64,000 nt of DNA from Synechococcus sp. CS-1329 (GTDB taxonomy: Bacteria; Cyanobacteriota; Cyanobacteriia; PCC-6307; Cyanobiaceae): assembly GCF_025128055.1 (NCBI RefSeq), contig NZ_JAHLYS010000015.1, forward strand, positions 1-64,000. Direction: 5' to 3'. Position numbers and translations under genes: made by a program. Below, one piece after another: positions 8,189 to 17,515 of this stretch. Under the pieces are notes generated by a model. That model had not been told where the DNA came from. It saw nothing but the letters and a program-made list of their open reading frames with translations, and searched no databases. Position 1 is the first letter of the stretch; every line of letters starts with the position of its first letter.

Positions 8189-9595
8189 TCAGGCGTCGCC
8201 GGTGATCGAGAGCCCATCCACCCACACCAGCGGGCAGACGCCATCGGGGGTGACCTTGGCCTCGCCCTCGAAGCCCAGCAGACCCTTGAGCACGGCGCGG
8301 ATGTCGCCGGCCACGGTGGCGGCTTCGATCGAGCGGGCTTCACCGCCCTGGATCAACCAGCCATCGAAGGGAAGGGAGAAGGATCCCTGGCTGGCCTTCA
8401 CGCCGGCATGGAGCGCCGAGAGGGAATCGATCCAGACGATCCCCTCCTGGCTGAAGCGATCGAGACCCTGGGCACCGGCCTGCTCGCCGCTGGGGCCGGC
8501 GGGGCCGATCTCGAACCAGTGCGGTCCCACCGACACCTTCGCCCCCAGGCCGGCATGGCCGGTGGGCGCCACGCCGAAGGCGCGGGCCGTGGCCTCCGAA
8601 TGCAGGAAGTGGCGCAGAATGCCGCCCTCCAGCAGCGGCAGCCGCGCCACCGGTGTGCCCTCGCCATCAAAGCTGGCGGCACCGATGTTGCCGGGGTGCA
8701 GGCCGTTGTCGTGGATCGAGAGGAAAGGCACCGCCAGCTGGCTGCCCAGCGACTCGCGCTGGCTGAGGCTGACGCCATCGAGCACCGCCCGGGCATTGAA
8801 CAGGCCGCTGAAGGCGCCGATCAGATCGAGGAACGCCTCGGGGCTGAACACGCAGGTGTAGCGACCGGTGCTGATCGGTGCGTAGTCGAGGTGCTGGATC
8901 GTGCGCTCCGCCGCCTCCTCGATGCAGCCGGCCACATCCAGCTGTTCGGCGCCGTAGGCCAGGCGCACGGCACCGCTGCTGCGGGGCTTGCGGCCAGCCT
9001 CCTCGGCGCGGGCGTAGAGGTAAAGGCTGGCGGTGCTCAGCTGCTGCTCGCGGCAGGCCCCCTCGCTGTTGAGGTAGAGGCGCTGGCTGTTGCGCTGCGC
9101 CAGACCGTTGTAAGGAACGGTGCTGATGGCCGGGTGGCGGCCCAGCAGCTCGGCCTCAGCCAGCTTGAGGGTGTCCAGCAGCTCGAGGATGCCCCTGGGT
9201 TCACTGATCGGTTGCTCCAGCTGGGCCAGCGGCGCCGTGGCCAGGGGCGAGAAGCCGGGGGTGTCATCGGGATTGCCGTAGCGGCTGGCCTCACTGGCGC
9301 CGGCCAGAGCGCGGGCCAGGCCCGCAGGGGAGAGATCGGAGGTGCTGGTGATGCCCACCAGGCCGTCGCTGTTCCAGGCCCGCACGGTGATCGAGCTGCG
9401 CTGGGCGCCCTTGAGCTGCTTGGCCTCACCCCGGTCCACCTGCACGGAGGTGTCGGTGCTGCAGGAGGCGCCCAGGTCCCAGCGGCTGACGCCCAGTTGC
9501 GTGGCCAGTGCTTGCAGCTGATCGGCCAGCTCACTGGCGTGCAGGGCGCTGGGGCTGACGCTGCTGGTGCTGGCGGTGATGGTGTCGGTTCCCAT
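8189..9595 (-). CDS. pmbA: TldD/PmbA family protein, TldE-like subunit
   Basis: About 468 residues from ATG at 9595, two bases after the tldD stop; a longer frame to 9715 would overlap tldD and starts with non-family sequence. TldE/PmbA is the non-metal-binding partner of the TldD-TldE protease, which trims peptides such as modified microcins and degrades unfolded substrates. The C-terminal half carries the family's GLHPGNIGAASFDGEGTP and TGHAGLGAKVSVGP regions and, as expected for this subunit, no HExxxH. It is co-transcribed with tldD. Confidence 0.88.
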   Translation of the reverse strand: MGTDTITASTSSVSPSALHASELADQLQALATQLGVSRWDLGASCSTDTSVQVDRGEAKQLKGAQRSSITVRAWNSDGLVGITSTSDLSPAGLARALAGASEASRYGNPDDTPGFSPLATAPLAQLEQPISEPRGILELLDTLKLAEAELLGRHPAISTVPYNGLAQRNSQRLYLNSEGACREQQLSTASLYLYARAEEAGRKPRSSGAVRLAYGAEQLDVAGCIEEAAERTIQHLDYAPISTGRYTCVFSPEAFLDLIGAFSGLFNARAVLDGVSLSQRESLGSQLAVPFLSIHDNGLHPGNIGAASFDGEGTPVARLPLLEGGILRHFLHSEATARAFGVAPTGHAGLGAKVSVGPHWFEIGPAGPSGEQAGAQGLDRFSQEGIVWIDSLSALHAGVKASQGSFSLPFDGWLIQGGEARSIEAATVAGDIRAVLKGLLGFEGEAKVTPDGVCPLVWVDGLSITGDA

Positions 9596-9597
9596 GA

Positions 9598-11043
9598 TCA
9601 GCGGCCTCCCACGGTGATGCTGTCGACCTTGATGTGGGGCTGGCCCACGGTTACGAAGATGCTGCCGCTCACCGAGCCGCAGAAGCCGGCGGCCAGCTCC
9701 AGATCGTTGGCGCACATCGAGATGCGTGGCATCACTTCTTTGGCCTCACCGATCAGCGTGGCCCCCTTCACGGGTTTGCCCAGCTGGCCGTCTTCGATCA
9801 GATACCCCTCCTCCACAGCGAAGTTGAACTGACCGGTGGGTCCCACACTGCCTCCCCCCATCGACTTGCAGTAGAGGCCCCGATCCACCGAGCCGATCAG
9901 CTGCTCGGGGCTGTGGGGACCGGCGGCGATGAAGGTGTTGCGCATGCGGCTGGCGGCGGCGAAGTTGTGGCTCTGGCGGCGGCCGCTGCCGGTGCGGGCA
10001 TGGCCGGTGCGCAGTTCGCCGGCGCGGTCGGAGAGGAAGCGCTGCAGCACGCCGTTCTCGATCAGCACCGTGCGCTGGGGCTCCATGCCCTCGTCATCCA
10101 TCGAGAGGCTGCCGAAGGCCCCGTCACTGAGCCCTTCATCCACGGCGGTGACCGCCTCATGGGCGATGGTCTTGCCCACCTGATCGGCGAAGGGGGTGGT
10201 GCCGCGCTCCACCTGGGTGGTTTCCAGCAGGTGGCCGCAGGCTTCATGGAAGATCACGCCCCCGAAGCGATTGGCCAGCACCACCGGGTAATTGCCGGCC
10301 TCCACATACTCGGCGTAGAGCATCGAGCGGGCACTGGCGCAGAGATCGATCGCCGAGGCCTCCGCATCCCACTGGCGCAGGTCATCGGGGCGGCCGGAGC
10401 TGCCGTAGCGGCGCCCAAGGCTGGCGCGGTGGTCGCCGTCGGCCGCCAGGGCGTTGATCCCCACCGACTGGTGCAGGCGGATGTCGCGGGCGAAGGTGCC
10501 ATCGCTGGCGGCCACCAGCACCTCCTGCCAGTCGCGGGCGTAGCTGCCGCGGCGGGCCTGGAGATGATCTCCGTGGCGGTTCAGCAGGGCGGTGGCCTCC
10601 AGCAGCCGAGCCGTGGATTCATCCAGGCCAGGGCAGTGCTGCAGCCAGCTCTCCTTGCTGGTCCCGTGGTCGCGCAGCGGGGCCAGGCCGGCGAAGGCGT
10701 GGCTGCCGAGGCTGCTGCGGCTGAGGCCCAGCATCCCCAGGGCCTGATCCAGGGCCTGCAGCAGGCCCGCTTCACTCAGGTCGTTGGTGGAGACAAAGCC
10801 GTCGCGGTCGCCGAGGAACACCCGCAGGCCCGCCCCTCGCCCGAAGGCCGGGCTGACATTGGTGATCCTCTCCTGCTCGGCCAGCAGCCCGATGTGATCG
10901 GTGCTCTCAAGGAACACCTCCACCAGGCCGGCACCGGCTGCGGCACCCGCAGCCAGGACGGTTTCAAGCCGCTCACGCCAGCGCAGATCAAGGCTGTCGC
11001 CCGCGAGGGCACCCGTGAGTGAAGGAGAGGGAGTGGCTAGCAA
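9598..11043 (-). CDS. tldD: TldD zinc metalloprotease subunit
   Basis: 481 residues. The catalytic HEACGH (HExxxH) motif sits near residue 263, followed by TTQVERGTTPFADQVG. A conserved MGGGSVGPTGQFNF block is in the C-terminal half. TldD holds the active-site zinc and works as a heterodimer with TldE/PmbA, encoded two bases downstream. The only start in range is a TTG at 11043 and no ATG lies near, so the exact N-terminus is uncertain by a few residues. Confidence 0.9.
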   Translation of the reverse strand: MLATPSPSLTGALAGDSLDLRWRERLETVLAAGAAAGAGLVEVFLESTDHIGLLAEQERITNVSPAFGRGAGLRVFLGDRDGFVSTNDLSEAGLLQALDQALGMLGLSRSSLGSHAFAGLAPLRDHGTSKESWLQHCPGLDESTARLLEATALLNRHGDHLQARRGSYARDWQEVLVAASDGTFARDIRLHQSVGINALAADGDHRASLGRRYGSSGRPDDLRQWDAEASAIDLCASARSMLYAEYVEAGNYPVVLANRFGGVIFHEACGHLLETTQVERGTTPFADQVGKTIAHEAVTAVDEGLSDGAFGSLSMDDEGMEPQRTVLIENGVLQRFLSDRAGELRTGHARTGSGRRQSHNFAAASRMRNTFIAAGPHSPEQLIGSVDRGLYCKSMGGGSVGPTGQFNFAVEEGYLIEDGQLGKPVKGATLIGEAKEVMPRISMCANDLELAAGFCGSVSGSIFVTVGQPHIKVDSITVGGR

Positions 11044-11083
11044 GACGGTTCAGAGAGGGCCGCCAGGCTAACCAGACCAGACC

Positions 11084-12175
11084 TCAACGCACGGCGGGCT
11101 GGAACTCCTCGCTGCGGATCGGTGCCATCAGGAACAGCTTGGCCATCTCCAGACCATTGGCCATCCAATGGGGCAGCTTGCGCAGAGCCCTGATCGGAGC
11201 CGGGCCACCCTTGGCGTCAGCCTCGCTGAGGGCGGCGTTGTTGGTGACGATCCGCTCCAGGCGCGTGTAGAACTTGGGATGCTCCACATTGAGCACCACG
11301 GGGAACACCCGAGCCGACGTTTCGTTGGTTTTGGCGATCACCATCTTGTCGTACTCGCGAGCATCGAGGCCCAGTGCTTCGTAGAACTCCTTGCGGGCCA
11401 CATCGCGCACATACATGGTGGCGAACACCGCCAGCAGGAAGAAGCGGCACCACAGCCTCGACTGCAGACCGCGAACGGTGTCGGGCTGGGCCTTCATCAG
11501 GGCATCGAAGAAGTCGCCGTGGCGGTTCTCGTCTTGGCACCAGTTCTCGAAGAAGTTGAAGATCGGGAAGATCTTGCTCTCGGGATGCTTCTGCAGGTGA
11601 CGGTAGATGGCGATATAGCGCCAGTAGCCAATCTTCTCGGAGAGGTAGGTGGCGTAGAAGATGAACTTCGGCTTGAAGAACGTGTACGACTTATTGGCCG
11701 TCAGGAAGCCCAGATCCAGCTGCAGGCCGAAATCACCCATCGACTTGTTCAGGAAGCCGGCATGGCGGGCCTCATCGCGGGCCATGTGGGCAAAGCACTC
11801 GGCCAGCAGCGGGTTCTTGTCCTTGATCCGGCGGCTGAGTTCCTTGTAGAGCAGGAAGCCGGAGAACTCGGAGGTGCAGCTCTGCTCGAGGAATTCCACG
11901 AACACCTTGCGGGTTTCGGGATCGAGCTTGTCGGCAGCACCTTCGAATTCCTCGTTGCGCACGAAGTGATGACGGTTGTAGTCCTTGCGGAACTCCTCGC
12001 AGATCGCTTCGAGCTCCTGCTCGTTGGGCCGCAGATCCATGGCGGCCATCGCCTCGAAATCCGTGGTGTAAAAGCGCGGGGTGAGGATCGTGTCCTTCAC
12101 CGGCTGCTTGAAGGCCGTGGACTCAGCGGCGTTGGTGCCACGGGTGGCGGAGGGCGCAGCGACGGGGGGCACCAT
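11084..12175 (-). CDS. acsF: Mg-protoporphyrin IX monomethyl ester (oxidative) cyclase
   Basis: About 363 residues from ATG 12175 ([10 protein letters not shown]); an upstream ATG at 12205 would add ten unlikely residues. This di-iron monooxygenase forms the isocyclic ring of chlorophyll, giving divinyl protochlorophyllide, and needs oxygen. Iron-ligand motifs are visible as [10 protein letters not shown] and [11 protein letters not shown], with paired glutamates upstream ([11 protein letters not shown]). A strong marker of an oxygenic phototroph. It stands as a single gene upstream of tldD. Confidence 0.96.
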   Translation of the reverse strand: MVPPVAAPSATRGTNAAESTAFKQPVKDTILTPRFYTTDFEAMAAMDLRPNEQELEAICEEFRKDYNRHHFVRNEEFEGAADKLDPETRKVFVEFLEQSCTSEFSGFLLYKELSRRIKDKNPLLAECFAHMARDEARHAGFLNKSMGDFGLQLDLGFLTANKSYTFFKPKFIFYATYLSEKIGYWRYIAIYRHLQKHPESKIFPIFNFFENWCQDENRHGDFFDALMKAQPDTVRGLQSRLWCRFFLLAVFATMYVRDVARKEFYEALGLDAREYDKMVIAKTNETSARVFPVVLNVEHPKFYTRLERIVTNNAALSEADAKGGPAPIRALRKLPHWMANGLEMAKLFLMAPIRSEEFQPAVR

Positions 12176-12247
12176 GCGGGCAGAACAGTGGAGTGTGCCG
12201 CCCATCGTAGGCGGGCTTTCCGCTCAGCTGGCCCGGATGTGAAGCGC

Positions 12248-12658
12248 TCAGTTGGGGCCCAGCCACTTCTGGCTGTTGAGCCGGGACACCACCCGTGAAA
12301 TCAGCAGGGCCAAGGTGGTTTTCTTCTCGTCGCTCAGGAACGGCTCCAGCAGGCTGGGTTCGCTGCCCGTCTCCGCCAGGGCGATGGTCTTGGAGCAGCT
12401 GATGCTGGCCTCGGTGAAGCAGAGCCAGAAGCGCCTCTCGCCGGGAAAGCTGCCCATCACCTGCCAGCAGGGGCTGCCCACCACCGGCATCGCCCCCTGC
12501 TCGAAGCTCAGCTGCGGGGCCGCTCCGCCGAAGGCCTCGATTTCCTTGAGCAGGGCCGGCAGGAACAGCTCGGGAATGAATTCCGCGAAGGGCTTGTCTT
12601 CCGGAGCCGGTGGCTTGACCTTGGCGGGTGTCGGTGCGGGGCTGGCGGAATCGCTCAC
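12248..12658 (-). CDS. DUF2996 family protein
   Basis: GTG at 12658 gives about 136 residues (VSDSASPAPTPA); the frame stays open to 12691. A Pro/Lys-rich leader is followed by the compact conserved domain found in cyanobacteria and plastids (FAEFIPELFLPALLKEI ... GSFPGERRFWLCF ... FLSDEKKTTLALLISRV). The family has no established biochemical role. It lies 72 bases upstream of acsF on the same strand, so co-transcription is possible. Confidence 0.78.
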   Translation of the reverse strand: MSDSASPAPTPAKVKPPAPEDKPFAEFIPELFLPALLKEIEAFGGAAPQLSFEQGAMPVVGSPCWQVMGSFPGERRFWLCFTEASISCSKTIALAETGSEPSLLEPFLSDEKKTTLALLISRVVSRLNSQKWLGPN

Positions 12659-12753
12659 GGGCTGGAGCCTCAGCTCAAAACACTCCCACAACTTTAGTCA
12701 TCCCTGGCGGTCCGATTTGTTGCTGGACGCCGGCTCCCCTGGGCAGCTCCGCT

Positions 12754-13257
12754 TCACCAGTCGTCGCTGGGGGGCGTGTCCCAGCCCTCGGCGTCGCCAT
12801 GGCCGGCGCCGGCTGTGGTGGTGGTGGCTGCGGCTGGCGCTGCTGCCGGTTGGGCGCTGACGCCTGGGCCGCTGCCCTTGCGCAGGATGCGGAACGGCAC
12901 CGAGAGGGTGGGGGGCGGATCCTGCGGGCCTCGCTCGGGGCCGGCGTAGGCGGCGGGCGGGTCTTGCCGCTCCTGCCGCTCCTGTCGCCCTGGCCTGACC
13001 CGTGGTTCCGGCTGCTCATCCCAGGGCTCCGGCTGCTGGCGCCGCTCGACCGGTTGCTGCAGGGCCAGGGCCGTGAGGCCGGCGCTGAGGGCGGCGCCGC
13101 CGCTGGCTGCCAGGGCCATCCAGACCCCGATCGGCAGGGCCGGGGAGGTCCAGATCAGCAGGCGCAGGCGGTTGGAGGGACTGGGATTCAGGGCCGCCAC
13201 CAGCAGCACCGCCAGCAGTGGGGCCAGCAGAGGCAGGAGCAGGAGGCGGTAGAGCAC
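12754..13257 (-). CDS. hypothetical membrane protein with Pro/Gln/Arg-rich tail
   Basis: 167 residues. Two hydrophobic segments at about 2-24 and 34-65 resemble the LapA-type small membrane proteins. A low-complexity tail rich in Pro, Gln, Glu and Arg follows, ending in an acidic GWDTPPSDDW. No catalytic motif is visible. It is 39 bases downstream of ubiX and on the same strand, probably in one transcript. The function is unknown. Confidence 0.65.
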   Translation of the reverse strand: MLYRLLLLPLLAPLLAVLLVAALNPSPSNRLRLLIWTSPALPIGVWMALAASGGAALSAGLTALALQQPVERRQQPEPWDEQPEPRVRPGRQERQERQDPPAAYAGPERGPQDPPPTLSVPFRILRKGSGPGVSAQPAAAPAAATTTTAGAGHGDAEGWDTPPSDDW

Positions 13258-13295
13258 GGAGGGAACAGTCCGGAGATCAGACCGGCGGGCAGGAC

Positions 13296-13919
13296 TCAGA
13301 GACTGGCGGCGGCGGTCACCGGACCATCCCAGCGGCGCAGGGAGCCGAGGTCGTAGCCCAGGCCATCGAACACCCGGATCACCAGAAAATCGACCATCTC
13401 CTCCAGGCTGGTGGGACGGTGATACCAGGCGGGAATCGGTGGGGCGATGCGCGCACCCGCCTCCGCCAGGGTCGTGAGGTTGCGCAGATGCACCAGGCTC
13501 CAGGGCATTTCGCGGGGGGCGATCACCAGGGGCCGCCCCTCCTTGAGGTGCACATCGGCCACCCGCTCCACCAGGTCGAGGGCCACGCCGCTGGCGATCC
13601 GCCCCACCGTGCCCATGCTCGCCGGCAGGATCACCATGCCGCGCGTGCGGAAACTGCCACTGGCGATCGCCGCCGCCTGATCGTTCCAGCGGTGACAGCG
13701 CAACTGGCCCGTGGAGATGCCCGTGCGCTCCCGCCAGAAGCGGGTCTGCAGGTCGGGTTCGGAGGGAATGCGCACCCCCTGCTCCGCCAGCCAGACCCCG
13801 ATGGCCCCGCGGCTGGCCACCAGTTCCACCGTTTCACCGGCCTCCAGCAGCAACTGCAGACCCCGCTCCGCCAACGGCATGGCGGAGGCACCCGTGACCG
13901 CCAGCACCACCGGATCCAT
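13296..13919 (-). CDS. ubiX: flavin prenyltransferase
   Basis: 207 residues. UbiX makes prenylated FMN, the cofactor of UbiD-type decarboxylases in quinone synthesis. The N-terminal VTGASAMPLAERGLQ and the GMVILPASMGTVGRIASGVALDLVERVADVHLKE block, followed by PLVIAPREMPWS, are characteristic. It starts 3 bases after the stop of the RNase-like gene, so they are coupled. In cyanobacteria it would serve plastoquinone rather than ubiquinone synthesis. Confidence 0.93.
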   Translation of the reverse strand: MDPVVLAVTGASAMPLAERGLQLLLEAGETVELVASRGAIGVWLAEQGVRIPSEPDLQTRFWRERTGISTGQLRCHRWNDQAAAIASGSFRTRGMVILPASMGTVGRIASGVALDLVERVADVHLKEGRPLVIAPREMPWSLVHLRNLTTLAEAGARIAPPIPAWYHRPTSLEEMVDFLVIRVFDGLGYDLGSLRRWDGPVTAAASL

Positions 13920-13922
13920 GGC

Positions 13923-16202
13923 TCAGTCCTCCCCGTCGTCGCTGGTTGGATCAGCCTCTGCGCCGCTCTCGTCGTCGCCCTCCGGCAGCAGCACGGCCAG
14001 ATCGATCTGATGGCGCAGGGCATCCACGTTCTGGATCTGCACCTCCACCTGATCGCCGAGCATGTAAGTGCGGCGGTTCTTGCGGCCCACCAGACGGTTC
14101 TGGCGGGAGCGGTATTCGTACCAGTCGTCCTTGAGGGAACTGACGTGCACCAGCCCCTCCACCTGGGAGGGGGGGATTTCGACGAAAAAGCCGTAGCTCT
14201 GCACGCCGCTGATCACACCGGTGAGGGTCTGACCCACCAGGGGTTCCGCCGCCCGGGCCTGGGCCATGGCCAGCAGATCGGCCTCCACGTCGGCGGTGAA
14301 GCGCCCCCGGCCGTTCAACCGCTGCAGCATCGACTCGCTGCGCCCCTGCTGCAGCTCGCTCAGCTGGGTGGGGGTGAGCAGGGGCCAGTCGATCGTGCCG
14401 TGGCAGCTGGCGCTGGCCAGATCCACCCGGGTCTTGTGGCGGACGCTGGGGCGGTCCTTGCCCTCGGTGAGCAACAGCACCAGCAGCTGCTGGTTCCAGA
14501 GATCGGCGTAGTGCAGTGCGGGCAGGCACCAGGGGGCGTAGGCCGCCGGTTCAGCGGCGAGGCCATGGGCGCCTGGGCTGGCGCTGAGCTGAATCGGTGG
14601 GATCACCTCACTGAGCTGACGCTGCAGCACCCGGCTGCGATCGGTGGCCGCGAAGGTGGCCGCCAGGTCCCGCGGGGCGGGGGCATTGCCGTCTTCGCTG
14701 AGTTCCACGGGGATGTCGAGGCCGAGGGCCGCCTTGGCCACCTCGTTGATCTCACTGCCGTCGGCTGGCGGGTTGACCGCATAGAGGGCCGGCAGCCCCA
14801 GGGCACAGAGGTGGCTGCCGAGGGCGCGGCTGGCCAGGATCAGCAGTTCCCGCAGCAGGGCGGTGGGCTGGTGCTCGGGCAGCTGCACCATCCAGCCCGA
14901 ACGGCGCTCCTCAGGCGAGGGAACGCAGAGATCGCCGAGGGATTCGAGGCTGGGGCGGGGCAGACCCAGCTCCAGGGAGCCGCTCTCCAGCCGCCGCTGA
15001 CGCAGCAGGGCGGTGATCTCCAGCAGCCGCTCGAGCTGCGGCAGCTGCTCCTTGATCGGCTTGAGCGCCGCCGGGATCGTGCGGGCCTTGGGCTTGCGCT
15101 CCGCCAGGGCCTGCAGGGCGGTAGCCTCCACCACCGCGTCCACCTGGATGGTGATGAGGGCAAAGCGGTAGTCGCTCAGTTCCCCCTGCTCGTTGCAGCT
15201 CAGAGCCACCGAAACGGCGGCATTGGTTTCACCGGGCTTGAACGCAGCGGCCTTGCTCAGGGCCGGGCTGAGCAGCGGCAGCCAGCGACGACCCAGGCAG
15301 ATCGATTCCCCCTGCTCCCGCAGCCAGAGATCGAGGCTGCCGCCGGGGCTGAAGCGTTCCGCCAGTGCCGGCACGTGGATCCACAGGCGCAGGCCGCCAT
15401 CGCCCTCCTCCAGGGAGATGGCGGGCAGGATCGGGGCGTCGCTGCCACTCCAGCCATTGAGCACCAGGGTGGGCAGGGCCGTCAGGTCAGCGCGCTCTTT
15501 GTCGCTGGGGGCCTTGAGGCTGGAGCGTGGCGCCGCTGGCCGCTGGCGCAGGCCGTGCTTGGTGAGCAGCAGATCCAGATCGGCCTCCTCGCCGCCGTTG
15601 ATCGGCAGACGCCGCTCCACGTGGCCCAGGGGCGGGAACTGCGCCACCGGATAGCGGTCCAGCAGCACTTCCACCACCGACTGCTTCTCGGCGTCGAGGT
15701 AGCTGGCGTCGGAGCCCGGCAGCTCCACCGAGGTCAGCAGCCGGTCGTCGAGGGGCACCGCCAGCAGCCGGTCGTCCTGTTGTTCCACCTGGGCCAGCAG
15801 GTGGGTGGTGGCCCGCTCGAGGATGCACTGAACCCCCCCCTCCGGTGAGCGGCGGCGGCCGCCCTCACGGGTGATGCGCACCAGCACCCGATCGCCGTTC
15901 CAGGCGTGGTTGAGCTGGTGGTCGCGGATGTAGATGTCCTCACCGCCGTCCTCGCGCAGGGCGAAGCAGAAGCCCTTGCTGGAGCAGCGCAGGCGTGCCT
16001 CGATCAGGGTGTCGTCCTGGCGGCGCTGGATGCCGTCTTCTGTTTCCACCAGCACCCCCAGCCGGCTCAGGCCCTCCAGGGCGATGCGCAGCTGAGATTG
16101 ATCCGGCTTGAGGCTCAGGCCCAGCGCTTTCTCCAGCTTGGCCACCGGCAGGGCGTCGGCGGCGGGGAGCTGCTCGAGCAGGTGGGCGACCGTGAACTTC
16201 AT
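13923..16202 (-). CDS. RNase II/R-like (RNB) protein with degenerate catalytic site and S1 domain
   Basis: About 759 residues from ATG 16202 (MKFTVAHLLEQL). An N-terminal winged-helix and cold-shock-like region is followed by an RNB domain and a C-terminal S1 RNA-binding domain (LTGVISGVQSYGFFVEIPPSQVEGLVHVSSL) with an acidic tail. The normal metal-binding aspartate cluster (DPxDxxDxDDA) should follow RADLTALPTLVL, but the residues there are NGWSGSDAPILPA. The exoribonuclease activity is therefore probably lost or altered while RNA binding stays plausible. It is upstream of ubiX. Confidence 0.85.
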   Translation of the reverse strand: MKFTVAHLLEQLPAADALPVAKLEKALGLSLKPDQSQLRIALEGLSRLGVLVETEDGIQRRQDDTLIEARLRCSSKGFCFALREDGGEDIYIRDHQLNHAWNGDRVLVRITREGGRRRSPEGGVQCILERATTHLLAQVEQQDDRLLAVPLDDRLLTSVELPGSDASYLDAEKQSVVEVLLDRYPVAQFPPLGHVERRLPINGGEEADLDLLLTKHGLRQRPAAPRSSLKAPSDKERADLTALPTLVLNGWSGSDAPILPAISLEEGDGGLRLWIHVPALAERFSPGGSLDLWLREQGESICLGRRWLPLLSPALSKAAAFKPGETNAAVSVALSCNEQGELSDYRFALITIQVDAVVEATALQALAERKPKARTIPAALKPIKEQLPQLERLLEITALLRQRRLESGSLELGLPRPSLESLGDLCVPSPEERRSGWMVQLPEHQPTALLRELLILASRALGSHLCALGLPALYAVNPPADGSEINEVAKAALGLDIPVELSEDGNAPAPRDLAATFAATDRSRVLQRQLSEVIPPIQLSASPGAHGLAAEPAAYAPWCLPALHYADLWNQQLLVLLLTEGKDRPSVRHKTRVDLASASCHGTIDWPLLTPTQLSELQQGRSESMLQRLNGRGRFTADVEADLLAMAQARAAEPLVGQTLTGVISGVQSYGFFVEIPPSQVEGLVHVSSLKDDWYEYRSRQNRLVGRKNRRTYMLGDQVEVQIQNVDALRHQIDLAVLLPEGDDESGAEADPTSDDGED

Positions 16203-16299
16203 CAAAACGACAGGGCGGAGTTGGAGGTGAGGCGCGCGGCATGATGCCGGCAGGGGCGTGCAGCGAAGCCCCGGGGCATCGATGTCTCCGGGCACAACT

Positions 16300-16584
16300 T
16301 TACGGAGCGTCGGTTCCCGAACGCAGGATCAGCCGCAGGCCGATCACCAGGAAGCCCAGGGAGGCCGCCAGCTGCAGGGCATCGGCGGGGATGACGCTCG
16401 AGAGTGAGCCGCCCGCCAGGGCCCCCAGCAGGCTGGCGAGCACCAGGGCGCCGGCGCTGCCGAGGAACACCGCCAGGGTGTTGCTGGAGGTGCCGCTGAT
16501 GGTCACGATCGTGAGCTGGGTCTTGTCGCCCAGCTCGGCCACGAACACGGTCAGGAAGGTGGAGGCCAGGAGGGGGAGCTGCAT
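16300..16584 (-). CDS. half-size GDT1/UPF0016 family transporter, first of a pair
   Basis: 94 residues with three hydrophobic helices, half of the six-helix GDT1/TMEM165 fold. The signature ExGDKT is visible in FVAELGDKTQLTIV. Family members move Mn2+ or Ca2+; cyanobacterial ones export manganese. The gene ends at 16300 and starts 15 bases downstream of the second half-size gene, so the two are expected to form a heteromeric transporter in the inner or thylakoid membrane. Confidence 0.85.
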   Translation of the reverse strand: MQLPLLASTFLTVFVAELGDKTQLTIVTISGTSSNTLAVFLGSAGALVLASLLGALAGGSLSSVIPADALQLAASLGFLVIGLRLILRSGTDAP

Positions 16585-16599
16585 CGCGGCGCCGGGGGC

Positions 16600-16998
16600 T
16601 CAGGGGTTGGGGAGATCGATGACGGGCCGGAGCAGGCCGAGGCTGGCCTGACCTCCCAGAAAGAGGCCCAGGGACACCATCAGGACGCCGGAGATGCGCT
16701 CCAGGCGCTGGGCCGGCAGCACCGCCGCCAGCCAGCGCCCCAGCAGCACGCCCACCAGGCTGGAGCAGATCAGGGCCAGGGCGGCGCCGGCGAAGACCAC
16801 TCCGGGCCGTCCGGATTCAGCGGAGAGCAGCAGCGCCGCCAGCTGGGTCTTGTCGCCCAGCTCAGCGAGAAACACCGTGGTGAAGGTGGTGGCGGCCACC
16901 GATACAAAATCCGATGGGTCGGCGCTGCCGGTGCTGGCGTCAGGGTCAGCGCAGGCCTCAGGGCTGGCGCTGAGATCGGAATCGACGGGCTCGCTCAT
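16600..16998 (-). CDS. half-size GDT1/UPF0016 family transporter, second of a pair
   Basis: About 132 residues from ATG 16998 (MSEPVDSD), which overlaps the stop of the YkgJ gene in ATGA fashion. An acidic leader of about 35 residues precedes three helices with the signature FLAELGDKTQLAALLL. It pairs with the 94-residue gene directly downstream. Likely role: Mn2+ efflux or loading. The longer frame to 17256 overlaps the YkgJ gene and is not used. Confidence 0.85.
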   Translation of the reverse strand: MSEPVDSDLSASPEACADPDASTGSADPSDFVSVAATTFTTVFLAELGDKTQLAALLLSAESGRPGVVFAGAALALICSSLVGVLLGRWLAAVLPAQRLERISGVLMVSLGLFLGGQASLGLLRPVIDLPNP

Positions 16999-17399
16999 GG
17001 CTGGGTCTGGTGCTTGTTGGGGCCAGGGGACTGAGGGTGGCCACCAGGCTGACGGGTGGCCCGCTCGAAGCGGCGCATCACCACCGAGCGCCCCCCATAT
17101 TCCTCGCGGATCTGCTGGCGGCAGCAGCCGATCGCAAAGGCTTCCCCCTGATCGTCCGGGACGGCGAACAGCTGGGCAAGGGCACCGACCCGGCAGAACT
17201 CGGGGCGATCGGCATAGATGCGGCAGCTTCTGGAGCCCGTGTTGAAGTGACGGCACCAGCCGTCGGCTCCCACCATCGAGAGGTAGAGCTGGCGCTGCTC
17301 CTCGCTGAGGGCCTCGAGGGCTTCACTGCGCTGCTCCGGGTCCAGGCGGCAGCAGGCGCCGCAGCCGCTGATGCAGCTCCAGTGGGGTCCGGCGCCCAT
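16995..17399 (-). CDS. YkgJ family cysteine-cluster protein
   Basis: 134 residues. It has the clustered cysteines of the family: CISGCGACCRLD near the N-terminus, a mid CRHF, then CRIYADRPEFCRVG and IGCCRQQI. Such proteins chelate zinc or iron; their exact role is not settled. It is translationally coupled (4-base overlap) to the two GDT1 halves, giving a three-gene metal-handling operon next to psb30, whose photosystem needs manganese. That link is inference. Confidence 0.82.
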   Translation of the reverse strand: MGAGPHWSCISGCGACCRLDPEQRSEALEALSEEQRQLYLSMVGADGWCRHFNTGSRSCRIYADRPEFCRVGALAQLFAVPDDQGEAFAIGCCRQQIREEYGGRSVVMRRFERATRQPGGHPQSPGPNKHQTQP

Positions 17400-17515
17400 C
17401 CGATCGCCTCCAACGGCTGTGACAAGGCGTCACAGTGGCATGGGAGCACCGGCGCCTGCGAGCCAGGTGAGGCCTACGCTGAGCGCTGGACAGTCTTTAT
17501 CTGAGCGCCGCATCC

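Noticed and set aside
8069-11022. Two long plus-strand frames across the tldD-pmbA genes
   Set aside because: They are complements of conserved TldD/PmbA coding sequence; the translations are low-complexity.
13218-15848. An 876-codon plus-strand open frame
   Set aside because: It is antisense to ubiX and the RNB protein; low-complexity translation with no recognisable fold.
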